This document shows, in pieces, positions 42,565 to 54,240 of a stretch of DNA of 64,000 bases. The notes beneath the pieces are model-generated. The model saw nothing but the letters and a program-made list of their open reading frames with translations. It was not told where the DNA came from and ran no database searches. Positions within the stretch are counted from its first letter, which is position 1, and every line of letters starts with the position of its first letter. The position numbers and the translations under genes are program-made. This DNA is from Actinernus sp. WN-2022 (taxonomy: Eukaryota > Cnidaria > Anthozoa > Actiniaria > Actinernidae): assembly GCA_030867875.1 (NCBI GenBank), contig JAOWCC010000936.1:11726095-11790094 (forward strand), in the 5' to 3' direction.

Positions 42565-42815
42565 CCCGGCGAGAGATTCTAAAGGCCCCTGGGGAAATGG
42601 GGTGCTTAGAGGCTCGGTGGGTGCTGGTGGGGGCTTCTAAAGGGTCCCTGGGAGGGGGAGGGGGGGCTCGTATGCATGCTGGGCCTGGCGGGCGATCCTA
42701 GGGGGTCCCCGGGATAGTGGGCTGGGAGGTTCGGTGGATGCTGGTGGTTGATCCTAGGGGGTCCCTGGGAAAGGGGGCTGGTAGACTCGCCGAGTGCTTT
42801 CGGGTTATCCTAATG
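42565..42815. repeat. G-rich ~65-bp minisatellite
   Basis: About four imperfect units around GGGTCCCTGGGAAAGGGGGC and GGCTCGGTGGGTGCTGGTGG, several with four or more G-runs in close spacing (G-quadruplex-capable). It directly follows the GC-rich pseudogene. Confidence 0.8.
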
Positions 42816-43144
42816 GCCCTGTGCCAGAACCCGCATATTATATACTACTCCTTATGTTTAAATGTAGCACTGAAGTTTCTTCCAACCGTCATAACTTTTC
42901 ATCCTGTCACTCTTAATATCTATTTAATGCTAAGATATGAATTCTCTTTTAGGAAACTTGTTGTTGTAGAGCCGACCTAGAGAATATGGAGAAGACAAAA
43001 CTGAACCGGCAACCTGTTATTAAAATGCTTTAAAACCATTCACACCGCAGTGTATTTCAAATATTCAAACTCCGCACGCAGATGTGATGAGTCAAGTTTC
43101 AAGGTCACGGGAGCAGCGAAAACAGACCGACCAGTTTGTAAAAT

Positions 43145-43435
43145 TTGATAACCAGATCAGTGTAGAAAGTCTTTGCAAATTTCGAAAGCATTTTGAGCCT
43201 TGTTAAGTTCAGAGTTTAATGTATAGCCCTCAGTTTTTAACCAGATTAGTGGAAAAAGTATTCGGAAATTTCCAATGTATTTTGAGCCTTGTTCAGTTCA
43301 GAGTTTAACGTAGCGCTCAGTTTTTAACCAGATAAGTGTAAAAAGTCTTTGGAATCGAAATTTCCAATGCATTTTGAGCATTGTTCAGGTCAAAGTTTAA
43401 CGTAGCGCTAAGTTTTTAACCAGATCAGTGGAAAA
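43145..43435. repeat. ~85-bp tandem repeat, 3.3 copies
   Basis: Units contain TTTTGAGCCTTGTTCAGTTC, AGAGTTTAACGTAGCGCTCA and GTTTTTAACCAGATCAGTGG. It lies 315 bp upstream of the second discoidin exon. Confidence 0.88.
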
Positions 43436-43749
43436 TGAAAATGTGTATATGTAAAGGTTTGTGCCAGTGTGCATAGTGTCAATAATGTATTATAGAAAGT
43501 ATGCCAGTTTCAATAAAATATCATAATTATTATAACTTTGTCGTTTTGGTAATAATCATATATGATAGGTTCTCAGCGCACCACGTTTGAATAAAATGGC
43601 AATATTGATAAATACACATCCAATTTTTTACCAAATCTCGCCTACTTCAGAATATCTGACTTAAAAAAATTACGTGTTATTTGTTTGTGTGTTGTTCCTG
43701 AAGATCAAACTAGGCAACCATTTAAACTAACTAACATTTTTTTTTTCAG

Positions 43750-43894
43750 ACCTTCGTTGGCAACAGAGACTACGCCACGATTAATAAGAATACGTTTGCT
43801 ATTCCTACAACAGCCAGATTTGTCCGTTTCAAACCAACAGCTTCCCATAGCTACAAAATAATGCGCGTTGAAGTCTATGGTGTGAAACGTAAAG
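43750..43894 (+). CDS. Discoidin (F5/8 type C) domain, second exon
   Basis: A polypyrimidine tract and TTTTTTTTCAG precede 43750, and donor G|GTTAGT follows 43894. Entry is in phase 0, matching the first exon, and exit in phase 1, so the two-exon domain is a symmetric 1-1 module. It reads TFVGNRDYATINKNTFAIP then TTARFVRFKP and MRVEVYGVKR, the closing strands of the fold with the conserved F-x-GN-D, AR-(F/Y)-(V/I)-RF and MR-E-YG residues. The Cys that usually follows YG and pairs with the N-terminal Cys is replaced by Val. A partner may lie in the next exon, or the disulfide may be lost. Confidence 0.92.
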
Positions 43895-44420
43895 GTTAGT
43901 AACTTTAAAAAACATAGTTTTTTAACCACGAAACAGACGATAGGACCTAATTCCTAATTCCCCTACAATTAAATAACATTTTTTTTAAATCCAAAATCCA
44001 ATTCCATCAAAACCGTATATACATGAGCATCTTTAGGTCGGGCTTTTTATTTACTCAGGGAAATTCAAATAGGCTACGTGTTTCCCGCATTAATGTTTAT
44101 GGCATATTTTAACGCATGTTATCATAGCCTTTCTTTCCAATGGCCACGTCACCGATTGCATCTTAATTAACCCTTTCATCTTGCATCTTGTACCTCGACG
44201 TGATTCTTATCTTCAAAGCTCTTTTCGTTTGTATTAGTTTCATTTCACCTTGACGGAATTTTATAATATATAATAATGAAAGTTTTCCTATGACCTATAC
44301 AAATCATACACTTTCGAGGTATTGAAAAGTTTCTGAGTCTGCATTATTTAAAGGTTACAGACTGGCGAGTAGTAAGAGAACGCGTACACTGTAAGAGGCA
44401 TGAATGAAAAGAAAACGAAG

Positions 44421-44600
44421 GCCAAATGCAGTGTGAAGAAATGTCGAGTTCATCGTACAGTTAGCAATAGACTTGCCAAACAACTAACCGAAGCGGGAAA
44501 GTCTAAGTTAGCAAGTGCATATATTTGTAAACCTACACAAGTCTGTAACCCTTTTAATATTCAAACTGAGCACACAGCAGTGCGTTTCAATCGAAGTTAG
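44421..44600. repeat. Single-arm relative of the 33.7-kb foldback
   Basis: AATGCAGTGTGAAGAAAT, TTCATCGTACAGT and CTGTAACCCTTTTAATATTC match one arm of 33725-33945 including its outer flank. The + frame over it (44400-44600) is therefore repeat-derived. Confidence 0.75.
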
Positions 44601-44689
44601 TTGTTTATAACAAACAAACAAAAACAAAGATTCGGTGTAAAGATGAGAGTTTTTGGTAAACTGTTCCACAAAATAATGACATTTCAACA

Positions 44690-45385
44690 GGACCATTGAA
44701 TAAAGAAACAATACATTATCTAACTAAGACCCTCGTTAACGCATTTGTTGCGTCTCGAATTGATAGTTGTAATTCTTTATTGTATGGCCTGCCTAGCTAC
44801 TTAACCCAGTGTTTACAGTATGCTCTTAACTCGGCTGCGAGGCTCATATCCTTGTCGCGCAAGGCTGATCATATCACGCCTTTGCTCATAGAATTGCACT
44901 GGCTTCCAGTGGAACAGCGCATAAATTTTATGATTTTGTTGTTTACCTACAAGATAGTTAACGGTCTAGCACCAATGTACCTGAGTGAACTGCTTGTACC
45001 TTATGTTCCAAAGAGAGCTCTTAGATCTGCTGACAAGTTGCTTTTTTGCCAGCCATCATATCATGCCAAATCGTATGGGTCCAGAGCGTTCTCAGTTTGC
45101 GCTCCTTATATGTGGAACAAATTACCTATGGACATTAAGTGTAGTCCTAGTGTTGTAATTTTTAAGCAGAAACTCAAGACACATCTTTTTAAATTAGTAT
45201 ATTATTAACTTTTTACTGTTCATATAAGTTCCAATATTTCTATTATATATAGTTAGCATTTATTATCGTTATTTATACTTTAACTTAGGTTTTTAGATTT
45301 GAATTGTATATATATGTAAAGCGCATTTGGGCATTTCTGGAGAGTGCGCTATAGCAAATAATAAAGTATTATTATTATTATTATA
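44690..45385 (+). mobile_element. 5'-truncated LINE (CR1/L2-like) 3' end
   Basis: Contains the intact C-terminal coding part (44696-45208), a 150-bp 3' UTR with GTAAAGCGCATTTGGGCAT and GAGTGCGCTATAGCAAATAA, and a terminal (TTA)n tail at 45366-45385. No target duplication was identified. Confidence 0.88.
44696..45208 (+). pseudogene. C-terminal 170 residues of a LINE reverse transcriptase ORF
   Basis: The open frame starts LTKTLVNAFVASRIDSCNSL LYGLP, the standard post-RT block. It continues ALNSAARLISLSRK, HITPLLIELHWLPVEQRINF, FTYKIVNGLAPMYLSELL, RSADKLLF, YGSRAFSVCAPYMWNKLP and SVVIFKQKLKTHLFKL, then TAA. It is uninterrupted, so the insertion is young compared with other LINE relics here, but it lacks endonuclease and RT and cannot be autonomous. 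Confidence 0.88.
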
Positions 45386-46861
45386 AAGTAGAGCCAACAA
45401 TAGCTTAACTCATTGAAAGTCTACTTTCGTTTCAAATGTTATTTCATTTGGCGGGGACTAAACTGATTCCAGCGGTTTTTGTAATTGAATAACTTAAAGG
45501 GACTATGTCAGCTGGTACTCATGGGCATTACGCTCATATCGGAAATGCTGAACCAATTAAAGTCTCAAAACGATTCAATTTTTCAAATTTTGCAAACAAA
45601 CATACATTTGGATTGTATATTGAACATAGTTATTTTATTAAATTAACCTAGTTCAGAAACCAATTTCATTTAAAGGAGCTATGTTACGGTGAGGTACACA
45701 CCTTTATGTTCCAGGCCTGAACAATATTATTATTTTCAGTAGTTTCATATAAACTGACTATCCTAGCAGTTGTGTGGGATGAATGAAATCAAAGTAATTG
45801 TGCAAAAATGATTAACAAACTGTTCGTAGATCGAGTCTTCAAGGCAAATATTGTTCTATACCTTTCAATCAATTGCAAAAATTAAGGAAAGGATTTTAAC
45901 TGTTTGATGCCAATTAACAGCCAGCAATCAAACACAGTGCCTTTATGATTGACATATTATGTTGACAAATTTTGTATTGGGGAATCTTTGGTAAAGACAA
46001 TTAATGCTTTTTTATGTTTGTACTGATGGCAAGTTCAGCTTAGGGTTTCTGCTTTCGATTGTTTGCTTTGGCCCATGATTGGCTCGATTCCTTTTTTCTC
46101 TGGTTTCCAGAAAAACACGATTAAGTTAAACGGTTATGGTTGGTTCAATATAATCGGTAATTATAATAAAATATACCTCTCCTTCACAATTCTAGTGACA
46201 TTAAATAACCTTCGAATTCCGAATCGGTAAATGTACAGCCAGAACCCTCCTGTCAGAAATCCATCCCACGCCTGCGCACTCGACACCAAATTAGAGCAAT
46301 AAACAGATGTTGAGATGCTGAAAATTGTACTGTAGTTTGTATGGAAGTTTGTGTTTGAAGTTAAATTATGAGACGGTATTTTAACAAATATCAATTGCTT
46401 GGTTCGATTAATTTTCTAAACTATGTTGGTTACTATAAAATCGTATTATTTCAAGTTTAAACGAATAATTATGGCTTCCCAAGCTGTATAAAAAGAGCTA
46501 CTAACTTTCACTTATGGCCTCCATGTTTTCTGTAATCTCCTTCCTTTCAGTCACTTACATTACAGTATAAAAGTCGAGCGGTTGTTGTTTTGCCCCGATT
46601 CTAGTAGTTGAAAGGACGTTTTATCACGTAAATGTATCCAAATTTGGCTTCACGTTTTCTTCACGCTTCCCAGCGAAGATAAATATGAGTGATTTTGAGG
46701 TTTCTGTACAGCCGCAACTTGTATGAACAGCATATGCCTTCGTTCCCCTCTTTGCCAGAGCCGTCGTCTGTCATTACTCACTCGCTTTGCCTGTAAAAAC
46801 CTGGTAACTTGTAGATTCTTAGCAGATGTATGATTGGTTGTGTTGATTTTCAATATAAGAA
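45386..46861. other. No gene recognised
   Basis: AT-rich single-copy-looking DNA. Minus-strand frames at 46161-46394 and 46650-46853 lack motifs and splice support. Confidence 0.4.
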
Positions 46862-46909
46862 CTATTTTTTCTTGGAGAAAAATAATACACGCGAATTCAT
46901 TGAATAAAT

Positions 46910-47086
46910 TACGTTAAAATTAACATGATTGTTTACCTGAAATAAGTCATGGTTCTCGCTAAAATTATGATGTACGAAGATATTTCTAGCTGGTTTATTC
47001 CATAATGACAACACTTTTAGATTGTTTGCCTGAATGTGTACCATGGCTTAACTCCGAACACACAGCTAAGGCATGTTTTACGACAT
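46910..47086. repeat. Dispersed repeat, copy A
   Basis: Shares ATTTCTAGCTGGTTTATTCC, ATAATGACAACACTTTT and CCATGGCTTAACTCCGAACA with copies at 48000-48780 (same strand) and 55830-56090 (inverted). Copy A lacks the middle AAATGGGCC...TCTGAG segment present in the others. Confidence 0.88.
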
Positions 47087-47188
47087 AATTCGATATCTTA
47101 ATTTATTCTATCTCACTAGCTATATAGCCGGGAAACGATGAAACATATGTCTTCAGGTCGGAAATTGGTCGGTCATGGCATTATGGAT

Positions 47189-47232
47189 CGGAAATAGGTA
47201 AAATTATAGACAGGGGCTAGTTTTACCTATTT
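47189..47232. repeat. Short hairpin
   Basis: GAAATAGGTAAAA and TTTTACCTATTTC flank GACAGGGG. A looser version with GAAATAGG...GACAGGGG...TATTTC is at 47416-47456. Confidence 0.7.
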
Positions 47233-47999
47233 CTCTTCAAATTTGTTGAATTAGGACACTAACGTAATCAGTTATATGCATAATTAATTTTGCCGTTCTT
47301 GGATGGGATGTCGAAATACGAGAACTTGTAGACCAGTTGCGAATTGTTTCCGGATATAATTCCATTACGTACATTAGTAACAAACGAATAACTAGTCGAA
47401 TGGTTTCGGGACAGAAATAGGAGCAATTCCAGACAGGGGGAGATTCCTCGTATTTCTCGTCCGGGGTAGAATTTAGTTTGATATCTTGAAGACGCTTGTC
47501 CTGCTCTCACTAGCTATAGAGATACTTACGGCCACGTCATCTATGTGCCAACCAGAGATCCATCGGTTCACGTCACAAAGCGGCCTTTTGAAATCATGGT
47601 TGGCACATTAGTATGACAATTATAATGTTTATCAACACGAAGCATCGCTATATAGGGGGTGATCGAAATACGGATGTTTTTAATCTCGGTGTTTTAAAGT
47701 GCTTTGCGTGCCCACGGCTTCGTTTCGGGTGGGGCTGTCACAAAGTGTGACTTGTGGCGGTTGTCTGTTCCCACCTTTGTTGAATGACATTTATTTATCA
47801 ACACCTCATTGAGATAAACGGATTAGTGATTATCGCGATACTTGAATAAATGTCCACGCTCGCGGCAAATCATATCCCAAGCTTGGTGGTGTGGCGTAGT
47901 TAATGTCTTCATTCACCAAACTGAGTTCGACGCTGGCAGACAAAGCATATTTCATACATCGTGGTTATAATTACACAGTAGTTTTTCTGGTCGCAAAAT

Positions 48000-48780
48000 A
48001 AATTACCTCTGAGAAGTCACGGTTCTCCCTAAAATCATGATTTACGAAGGGATTTCTAGCTGGTTTATTCCATAATGACAACACTTTTGGATTGTTTGCC
48101 TAAATTTTTAGTAAATTATGATGTTTTCCGCCTAAATATGTAATGAAATGGGCCGCAACAACTGATAATTCTGAGTACCGTAAAGATTCGATTAAGCGCC
48201 CTCCTTCAAATAAGCGCCCCCTCTTGAATAAGCGCTCCCCTTATACTGCGTTTTCTGAAATAAGCGCCCCCTCCCAAATAAGCGCTCCCCCTCCCTCTCT
48301 CTCTAATAAGAAACACGTGCTATCGGTACAAAGTCAACTTCGACATTTTATTTATCACATTCGGGCACATTACAAGCTGGTCGTTTCGTAGTGTTTCTAC
48401 TTTGATTTCCATGTGTGCGCAAAGTTCTTTCTATCGGCGGATCTCTCTTTCAAATCTTTTAGCCATGGCTAAGCTGATCGTTCTTGCTTGAAAAGAGGCA
48501 GGAACTACAAGTCCATTGTCTAGCCTCCTTAGTCCAGTTACTTTGACTTGTACGTGGGATCTTAATAAAAGGTATGTTTTTTATTGACTCGGATTGCAGC
48601 ATTTTTTCAAAAATGAAATAAGCGCCCCCTCCCGAATAAGGGCCCCCTCTCGAATAAGCGCCCCATCTCGATCCTCAAAAATTAAATAAGCGCCCCGGGC
48701 GCTTAATCGAATCTTTACGGTACTTCGAGTCTACCATGGCTTAACTCCGAACACACAGCCAAGCATGTTTTACGACAGAA
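48000..48780. repeat. Dispersed repeat, copy B (interrupted)
   Basis: Two halves, 48000-48177 and 48721-48780, match copy C continuously once the TA element between them is removed. Confidence 0.88.
48178..48720. mobile_element. 543-bp TA-flanked MITE with AATAAGCGCCCC repeats
   Basis: The inverted ends CCGTAAAGATTCGATTAAGC and GCTTAATCGAATCTTTACGG are perfect, flanked by TA (48176-48177, 48721-48722). At least eight AATAAGCGC(C/T)CCC motifs lie in the same direct orientation in the subterminal regions on both sides. Copy C of the host repeat gives the empty site. No transposase; Tc1/mariner-type mobilisation is inferred. Confidence 0.9.
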
Positions 48781-51513
48781 TACCCTAACTGGAGAGTGGT
48801 TCTGCTGGTCTGAGACTCTTACACATGTCTGTTAATATGGGGAAAGCTAAAGAAGATCAATTTGACGGCAGAAACCCCTTTTAAATTAAGGAATACCAAG
48901 TGGAAGATTAACAGCGAAAAACAATGTAACAAGAGAACTGATAAGAGCGCCTAAGGTCAGCATGACCCAAGCTGTAAACAGTTCCACTTGAAAGGCGATA
49001 TTGCATAAATTAATGCCACGCCCACAATGGAATATATTTCTGATAATGTAACTGCATGGTGACCTCTCCGCCATTACTTTCAATCGAATACATTGTTATC
49101 AAAATTTCTCACTCCTTTCAACGAAATTCCATATAAACTAATAATTAATTAATTTATATAATCCCTGTAAAGTTTAGAGGATCGATGGGCCGTAAAATGT
49201 AGTAGATCACAACCAAACAATTCCATGTAAATGGCGGAAAGTTGATTTTTCCGTGGGCCACCGAAAAATCAATTCGTTCGAAGAGCTCGCACGTTTTTGG
49301 GCCAGCGGTCAGTCCAGAAGCTCCTTTAATGAATCCTTCGGCGGACATTCACTTCGCTGAAAACATTGATTTTTTATCACACTGAACTCTCGCTACATTG
49401 ACTTTTCTTTTTGACAGAGAAAGGTCTCAGAAAGAAAAGCCACATCTTCAATAAGAATACAAAAGTGACAGTGTATTAGTATTGGTAATTATTTGTGTGC
49501 AAGTTCAATTCACGATTAATAGTGTGACTCAGGGGGGTAGAGCAACGGGCTTTGATCTTGTCGCTTTTTCGGTCGCACCATATTCTGAATTTGGCTATCA
49601 TTCTATATTGGAACGACGCATGCGCATTAGGTGAGCGTCCTCGAGGTCAGCCGCAATATTGGATTTTGAAGTCAGATCAAAATGTGTGGCAAAGATTAAC
49701 GGTTGAGCTAATTTTTTCCATTTTTCTCGTTTTTGAGCCGTTCAAAGTTTACATTTGGTCTTCCCTGTAGCCTTTGATGCGGATTTAGAAGTTAGCTGGA
49801 TTTTTTCCCGAATTTGACTTGGAGCCGAAAATGCCTTCCATTTTTTCGAACAACTCTCTCTGTGAGTTACAGCGCTTGTTTTTGTTTTGCTTTGTAAATT
49901 GACGGATACATCCCAAGGTTAGTTTTTGTCTAAACTACTAGTTTTTTTTAGAGCTTTAAAGTTAAAGTGTGAAATATATATATATATATTAGATGCATTG
50001 AACGAGCTTATTGCATGAAACGCGTAATACTTAGAGACATTGACTGATCCCGTTGAGTTTACTCTCTACAATAATATATAATAGATTTTCCCCTTTGAGA
50101 GGAAAACTCAGCTTTTACTAAGAGCCATGAATTTAATTTATCAAGTATGTAAACAGTCCTAGCAAAACTACAAGCTGCGACTTTTGCTAAAAAAAAAGTA
50201 AATGCTTGATGTACCAAATTTCAAGCCAACATTTAATGACAGAGCTTTCACATATATATGGTAGACTTCTTACTTCATAATGTTAAGGAAGGGAACATGA
50301 TGTACTTGATTCATGGCGATGATTTGAAAATCTCTACAATAATTTCAATACATGCCCCTCTGATCGAAGGACCTAAAGTCTAGCAAACCTAAATATATGC
50401 ACGTGCAGCTAAATGCAAAACGAAAGGGTATGAGGCAGTCAAAAAGTGGTTTATACCTTTACCTTCTTGGTGGCTGATGCAGGAGTATTCAAACAGGTAC
50501 ATCAAGCAATCCAATAGACATGGGTCAAACTAAAATATATGGGCATGAATTAAATCTTTGGTGTAACTTGTCCTACCTTTTCGGATTTCACTGCGATGAA
50601 ATGGATATTCGAGGTGGATAAAGCTTTGCAGGTCAGGACAGGTATACTTGTTGGATTTGAATATTTTGATATGCCTTCTGATCTGAGCTTCAAATTGAAG
50701 TTGATGAAAATGAAAGCAAATGCATAGATTACCTGAGCATGTCTGATGACAGTTCCAGTGTGGATGGCGATCATGCTCACTCAAACAAAGAGTCTGAAAT
50801 ATCTGAGGAAATGAATTTATCCAAAATGTCCTAGACAAGTATGCCAGTTCTTTTGTCAAGTTTGGAAAGAGACTTAACATAAGATATACTTAAAAAAGCA
50901 AAATGTGGCAATTAATAAGGGATGAACAATCATTTTATTGGCAGGGGGAATGACAAACATAGCCATGCAAATTTTTTTTCTATTACTGCCTTTGTAAGCA
51001 ATTTATTAAACAAATTATTATGTATAAACAAAATATTTTAAGTTCTCAGCTTCTGCAAACAAGTGTTTTCGATTGTACTCACCCCTCCTCTCCAAAACAA
51101 CAATAGTGTGTCCCTAAGAGCTCTAGATAAACTTTTAAAGTTGTATTATGGTATTTCTGATGGAGGGCCATGGGGTTTTTAAAGAAGACATCATACACAT
51201 CTTATACATACATGTGGTGATATTTACTGGATTTCAGATTATCCTCATATCATGATTAAACAAATTGTAATGGGATGTATGTAATTGTTAATGGCGAACA
51301 ACAATTCGACAAGCAAACATGTGTTTATTGATGCAAGAAGCAACATGAATGTCAAGCTCTACTGCAGAGAATAGAGAAAAAAACAGATTTCCTGTAAAAA
51401 CGGGAATATAATTGTGGTTACCATTTTGAAAGACATCATGCAGAATTTGTATTGTGACAAGCTATTGCATGACAATACAATGAACTCTAATTTCCTGTCA
51501 TCAAATTATATGT
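48781..51513. other. 2.7 kb without a gene
   Basis: AT-rich; (TA)n at 49975-49990. The minus-strand frames at 50530-50880 and 48886-49083 have no motif support. Nothing else recognised. Confidence 0.4.
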
Positions 51514-52092
51514 TAGCCTGTACACAGACCTCCGTAATCCCTTCAAAGGAAGGAAAAGGAGGTCTGTACTACGGATGAGTTAATCGTGTTCTAGGTCACG
51601 TGGATAGTTACAGGAATGTTGTAACCAGTCGCTGATTGACTGGTGCCTCATAGCGGGTGCTGATTGGCTTAGCGGTTATGTTGACCTTAGTTCTGGCTGC
51701 GTGGGAAAATCTGAGCGCGACTTCTCAAACCTCGAGTTCACGTGGTTCTCAAACTCTCGAATTCATCCAATCTTCCGCTTCCTCGAGGAAAGAAAGATCC
51801 CCAAATCCCTTCCTTTGAAGGGATTACGGAGGTCTGTGTATAGGCTATCGAAGAAGGGAATTTATTTTATTTCCCCGCTTCCCAGCGCGTCCTCCCTCTT
51901 TGTCTCTTGCATCGCCGTTAACAATAGGAACTAAACAATCTGAAATCTACAATGTGTACCGTCTAGTGTTTCTCGGCCAATGGGAATCGAGAGGTAATTT
52001 ATGCAAAATTATACCGGAACACGATTAACGACAGTGTAGCACAGACGTCCCTTCCAGAGTTTTGAGGGATACGGACGGCTGTACACAGGCTA
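51514..52092. mobile_element. 579-bp Mutator-like MITE with 9-bp TSD
   Basis: An exact duplication ATTATATGT (51505-51513 and 52093-52101) flanks ends TAGCCTGTACACAGAC and its near complement. An inner copy of the arm (about 51808-51847, CCTTTGAAGGGATTACGGAG...AGGCTA) makes it compound: the left arm pairs with both. The + open frame inside (51701-51934) is not conserved-looking. Shares terminal TAGCCTG and TSD length with 3162-4195. Confidence 0.85.
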
Positions 52093-52585
52093 ATTATATG
52101 TCTGATCTTCTGCAGGTATTGCTACTGTGGTTCCGAGCTGGCCTTGAACTCCAGATGCAATTGTAATCAGCAGCGTAGCCAGGTTTTTTAAATCTGTAGG
52201 CCCAAATAACCGCTCCATAAGGGTCGCTTCTTGCGGGAACGTTTTAGATTTAGACTTTCGGAACTGCTTTCTGCACTTTCAGTTCATATTTTGTGTATTT
52301 CGACATATCCTCAAATCCAAAATGTGTAGGCCCTGGCCTATAGGCTAGTTACTCCCCTAGTAATTAAAAGTTAACTGATTGCGTGACCGGCGATTCCAAT
52401 CGGCCCTCAGGATATGGCCGGCGCCGGGCAGCTTTTAAATGTTTTGTCGCCAATTTTGCAGCTCCGGTGTGACGTCATGGAGACCCCCGTCGACTGTTCC
52501 ATTCGACTGTTGACCATTTCACCGTTTTAATCATTTGACATCACGATAAACCATTCGTATTTACGTTGAATTGAATTAGTTGCGT

Positions 52586-52940
52586 TGGATGGTTTGTGTT
52601 TAGGTTGGACCATTTCAGTTTTGTCTTTCAGTTCAATTTGACATAAGGGAGTTGAATCATTCGTCTTTTGTATTGATCATTTGATAATTTATTAGTTGGA
52701 TAATTTCGACAGCGGCAGTTGTCTCGTTTGTGTTTAGGTTGGATCATTTCAGTTTTGTCTTTTCCATTTGACATAACAGAGTTGGATCATTCGTCTTTTG
52801 TATTGATCATTTGATAATAGTTGGATCATTTCGACAGCGGCAGTTGGATCGTTTGTGTTTAGGTTGGATCACTTCAGTTTTGTGTTTTCTATTTGACATA
52901 AGAGAGTTGGATCATTCGTCTTTTGTATTGATCATTTGGC
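52586..52940. repeat. ~120-140-bp tandem repeat, three units
   Basis: Units carry TTTGTGTTTAGGTTGGA.CA, TTTCAGTTTTGT, TTTGACATAAGAGAGTTGGA and CATTCGTCTTTTGTATTGAT. Boundaries are near 52586, 52722 and 52846. A partial unit precedes the Penelope fragment. Confidence 0.85.
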
Positions 52941-52959
52941 TGTTATGTATTTTTGGTGG

Positions 52960-53345
52960 TAACGGCCGCCCATAGCATTGGCCTTCTGGAGGTATCCAAT
53001 TAGATTTACGAGTATGGAGCGATTCGAATTTGTCTGTGTCAGGTAGACTAGAACTGTCTTGTCGTAAAAAAAGCTCCAAATTGAACGCGACGGACAAACT
53101 TCTCGGAATCCTGTTTCGCAGCAAATTCGTCGGTTTTTTTAGAGATAGGTACAAAGTTTAAGCCCTTGCTGAGTATCGATTTCTCAGCATCGGAAAGAGG
53201 TAAATTATCAGGAATGGTTACAGCTGTATTTCGTGGAACTTCTGCGGGATGCACGGTAACGGATGGAGGGCCGACAAGTTGTTTGAGTTTTTGATACTTA
53301 TTTTCCGCTAAATAGTTAAAGAGCCTAGAGTCAAGTTCCTAAATC
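52960..53345 (-). pseudogene. Penelope-like element RT N-terminal fragment
   Basis: The minus-strand reading gives LDSRLFNYLAENKYQKLKQL, VTVHPAEVPRNTAVTIPDNL and PLSDAEKSILSKGLNFVPIS, then FVRRVQFGAF. After a frame shift follow SSLPDTDKFESLHTRKSNWI and PPEGQ. 'NLS...L...E...LSKGL.F.P' then 'F.R....F' then 'K(S/T).W.PP' is the conserved N-terminal module of Penelope-like reverse transcriptases. The palm and GIY-YIG parts are missing, so it is inactive. It differs from the 15.5-kb fragment, which retains the opposite end of the protein. Confidence 0.7.
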
Positions 53346-54055
53346 GTAACGCGTATGGAAATATTAACTAAAACAGTAGAGCAGAACTTTACTAAGAGTT
53401 CAGGGCGGCAACTTAGACGACATAGCTCTAATGGTAGATCTCATAATACTTCTAGATCTAGAAAATGTTACACAAGCACCGCGATTAACCTCCTCTAAGT
53501 AACGATCTCTAGTGCTAAAAAAATGGACGGGTAAAAAGACGAGCGAATGCCCTTAGGCCCTGATGACTTTAACGTTAAGGCAACGACCTATGAAATTAAT
53601 GTGGCTACAAAATCTAAGCGAAATGCTAAATTACTACTAATAGAAGGGAAAGGTTGAAGGTAACTTACGATTTCCTGGATCAGTTCTCAGAACTGTCACG
53701 TTCCACGTTCCGCGTAAATTGAAAGCGCCCTAAGTTTGATTATATGTTATACGAATGCTACTCACTGGATCGGAATTCGAATAACGGGTACCGTCTGTGA
53801 TGAGCGTTCAGGTAACGATTGAAGCTAGAGTAATAATTGCATCATCGTGCGTAACAAGGCTTGACATCAGTGGCTGAGGTCTTCTACGCTAAATATTGAG
53901 CAATACACAATAATTATTGGTGAATACTGGTAGCTCCGAGTACCAGGCCATGCCTTTAATTACTCATAATTAAACATCAATTGATCGAACATTGTCAAGT
54001 ACAACACAAGTTTATGCTATTTACTCTATAAGATATAATGCTAAACTATATAACT

Positions 54056-54240
54056 ATAAATAGATATGGATATGGATATGGATATGGATATGGATATGGA
54101 TAATAGTATATAGTGTATAGATATATTATATAGATATAGTATATAGATATAGTATATAGATATAGTATATATATATAGTATATAGATATAGTATATATAT
54201 ATAGTATATAGATATAGATATAGTATATAGATATAGAAAT
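54056..54240. repeat. (GATATG)n and (ATATAGAT)n microsatellite
   Basis: Six GGATAT units then irregular TATAGATATAGTATA units. Minus-strand open frames of repeating Tyr/Ile are artefacts. Confidence 0.95.

Larger units (their letters stand above)
20365..43749 (+). other. 23.4-kb GT-AG intron splitting the discoidin domain
   Basis: The donor GTGACG and acceptor TTTTTTTTCAG bracket 23,385 bp. The two flanking exon readings join in phase 0 to give a continuous domain. The intron is filled with the retroelements, minisatellites and foldback repeats listed below. An alternative is that one exon belongs to a different duplicate domain, but size and order fit a single domain. Confidence 0.85.

Noticed and set aside
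44400..44600. 66-codon basic ORF near the second discoidin exon
   Set aside because: Derived from the foldback repeat family also present at 33.8 kb.
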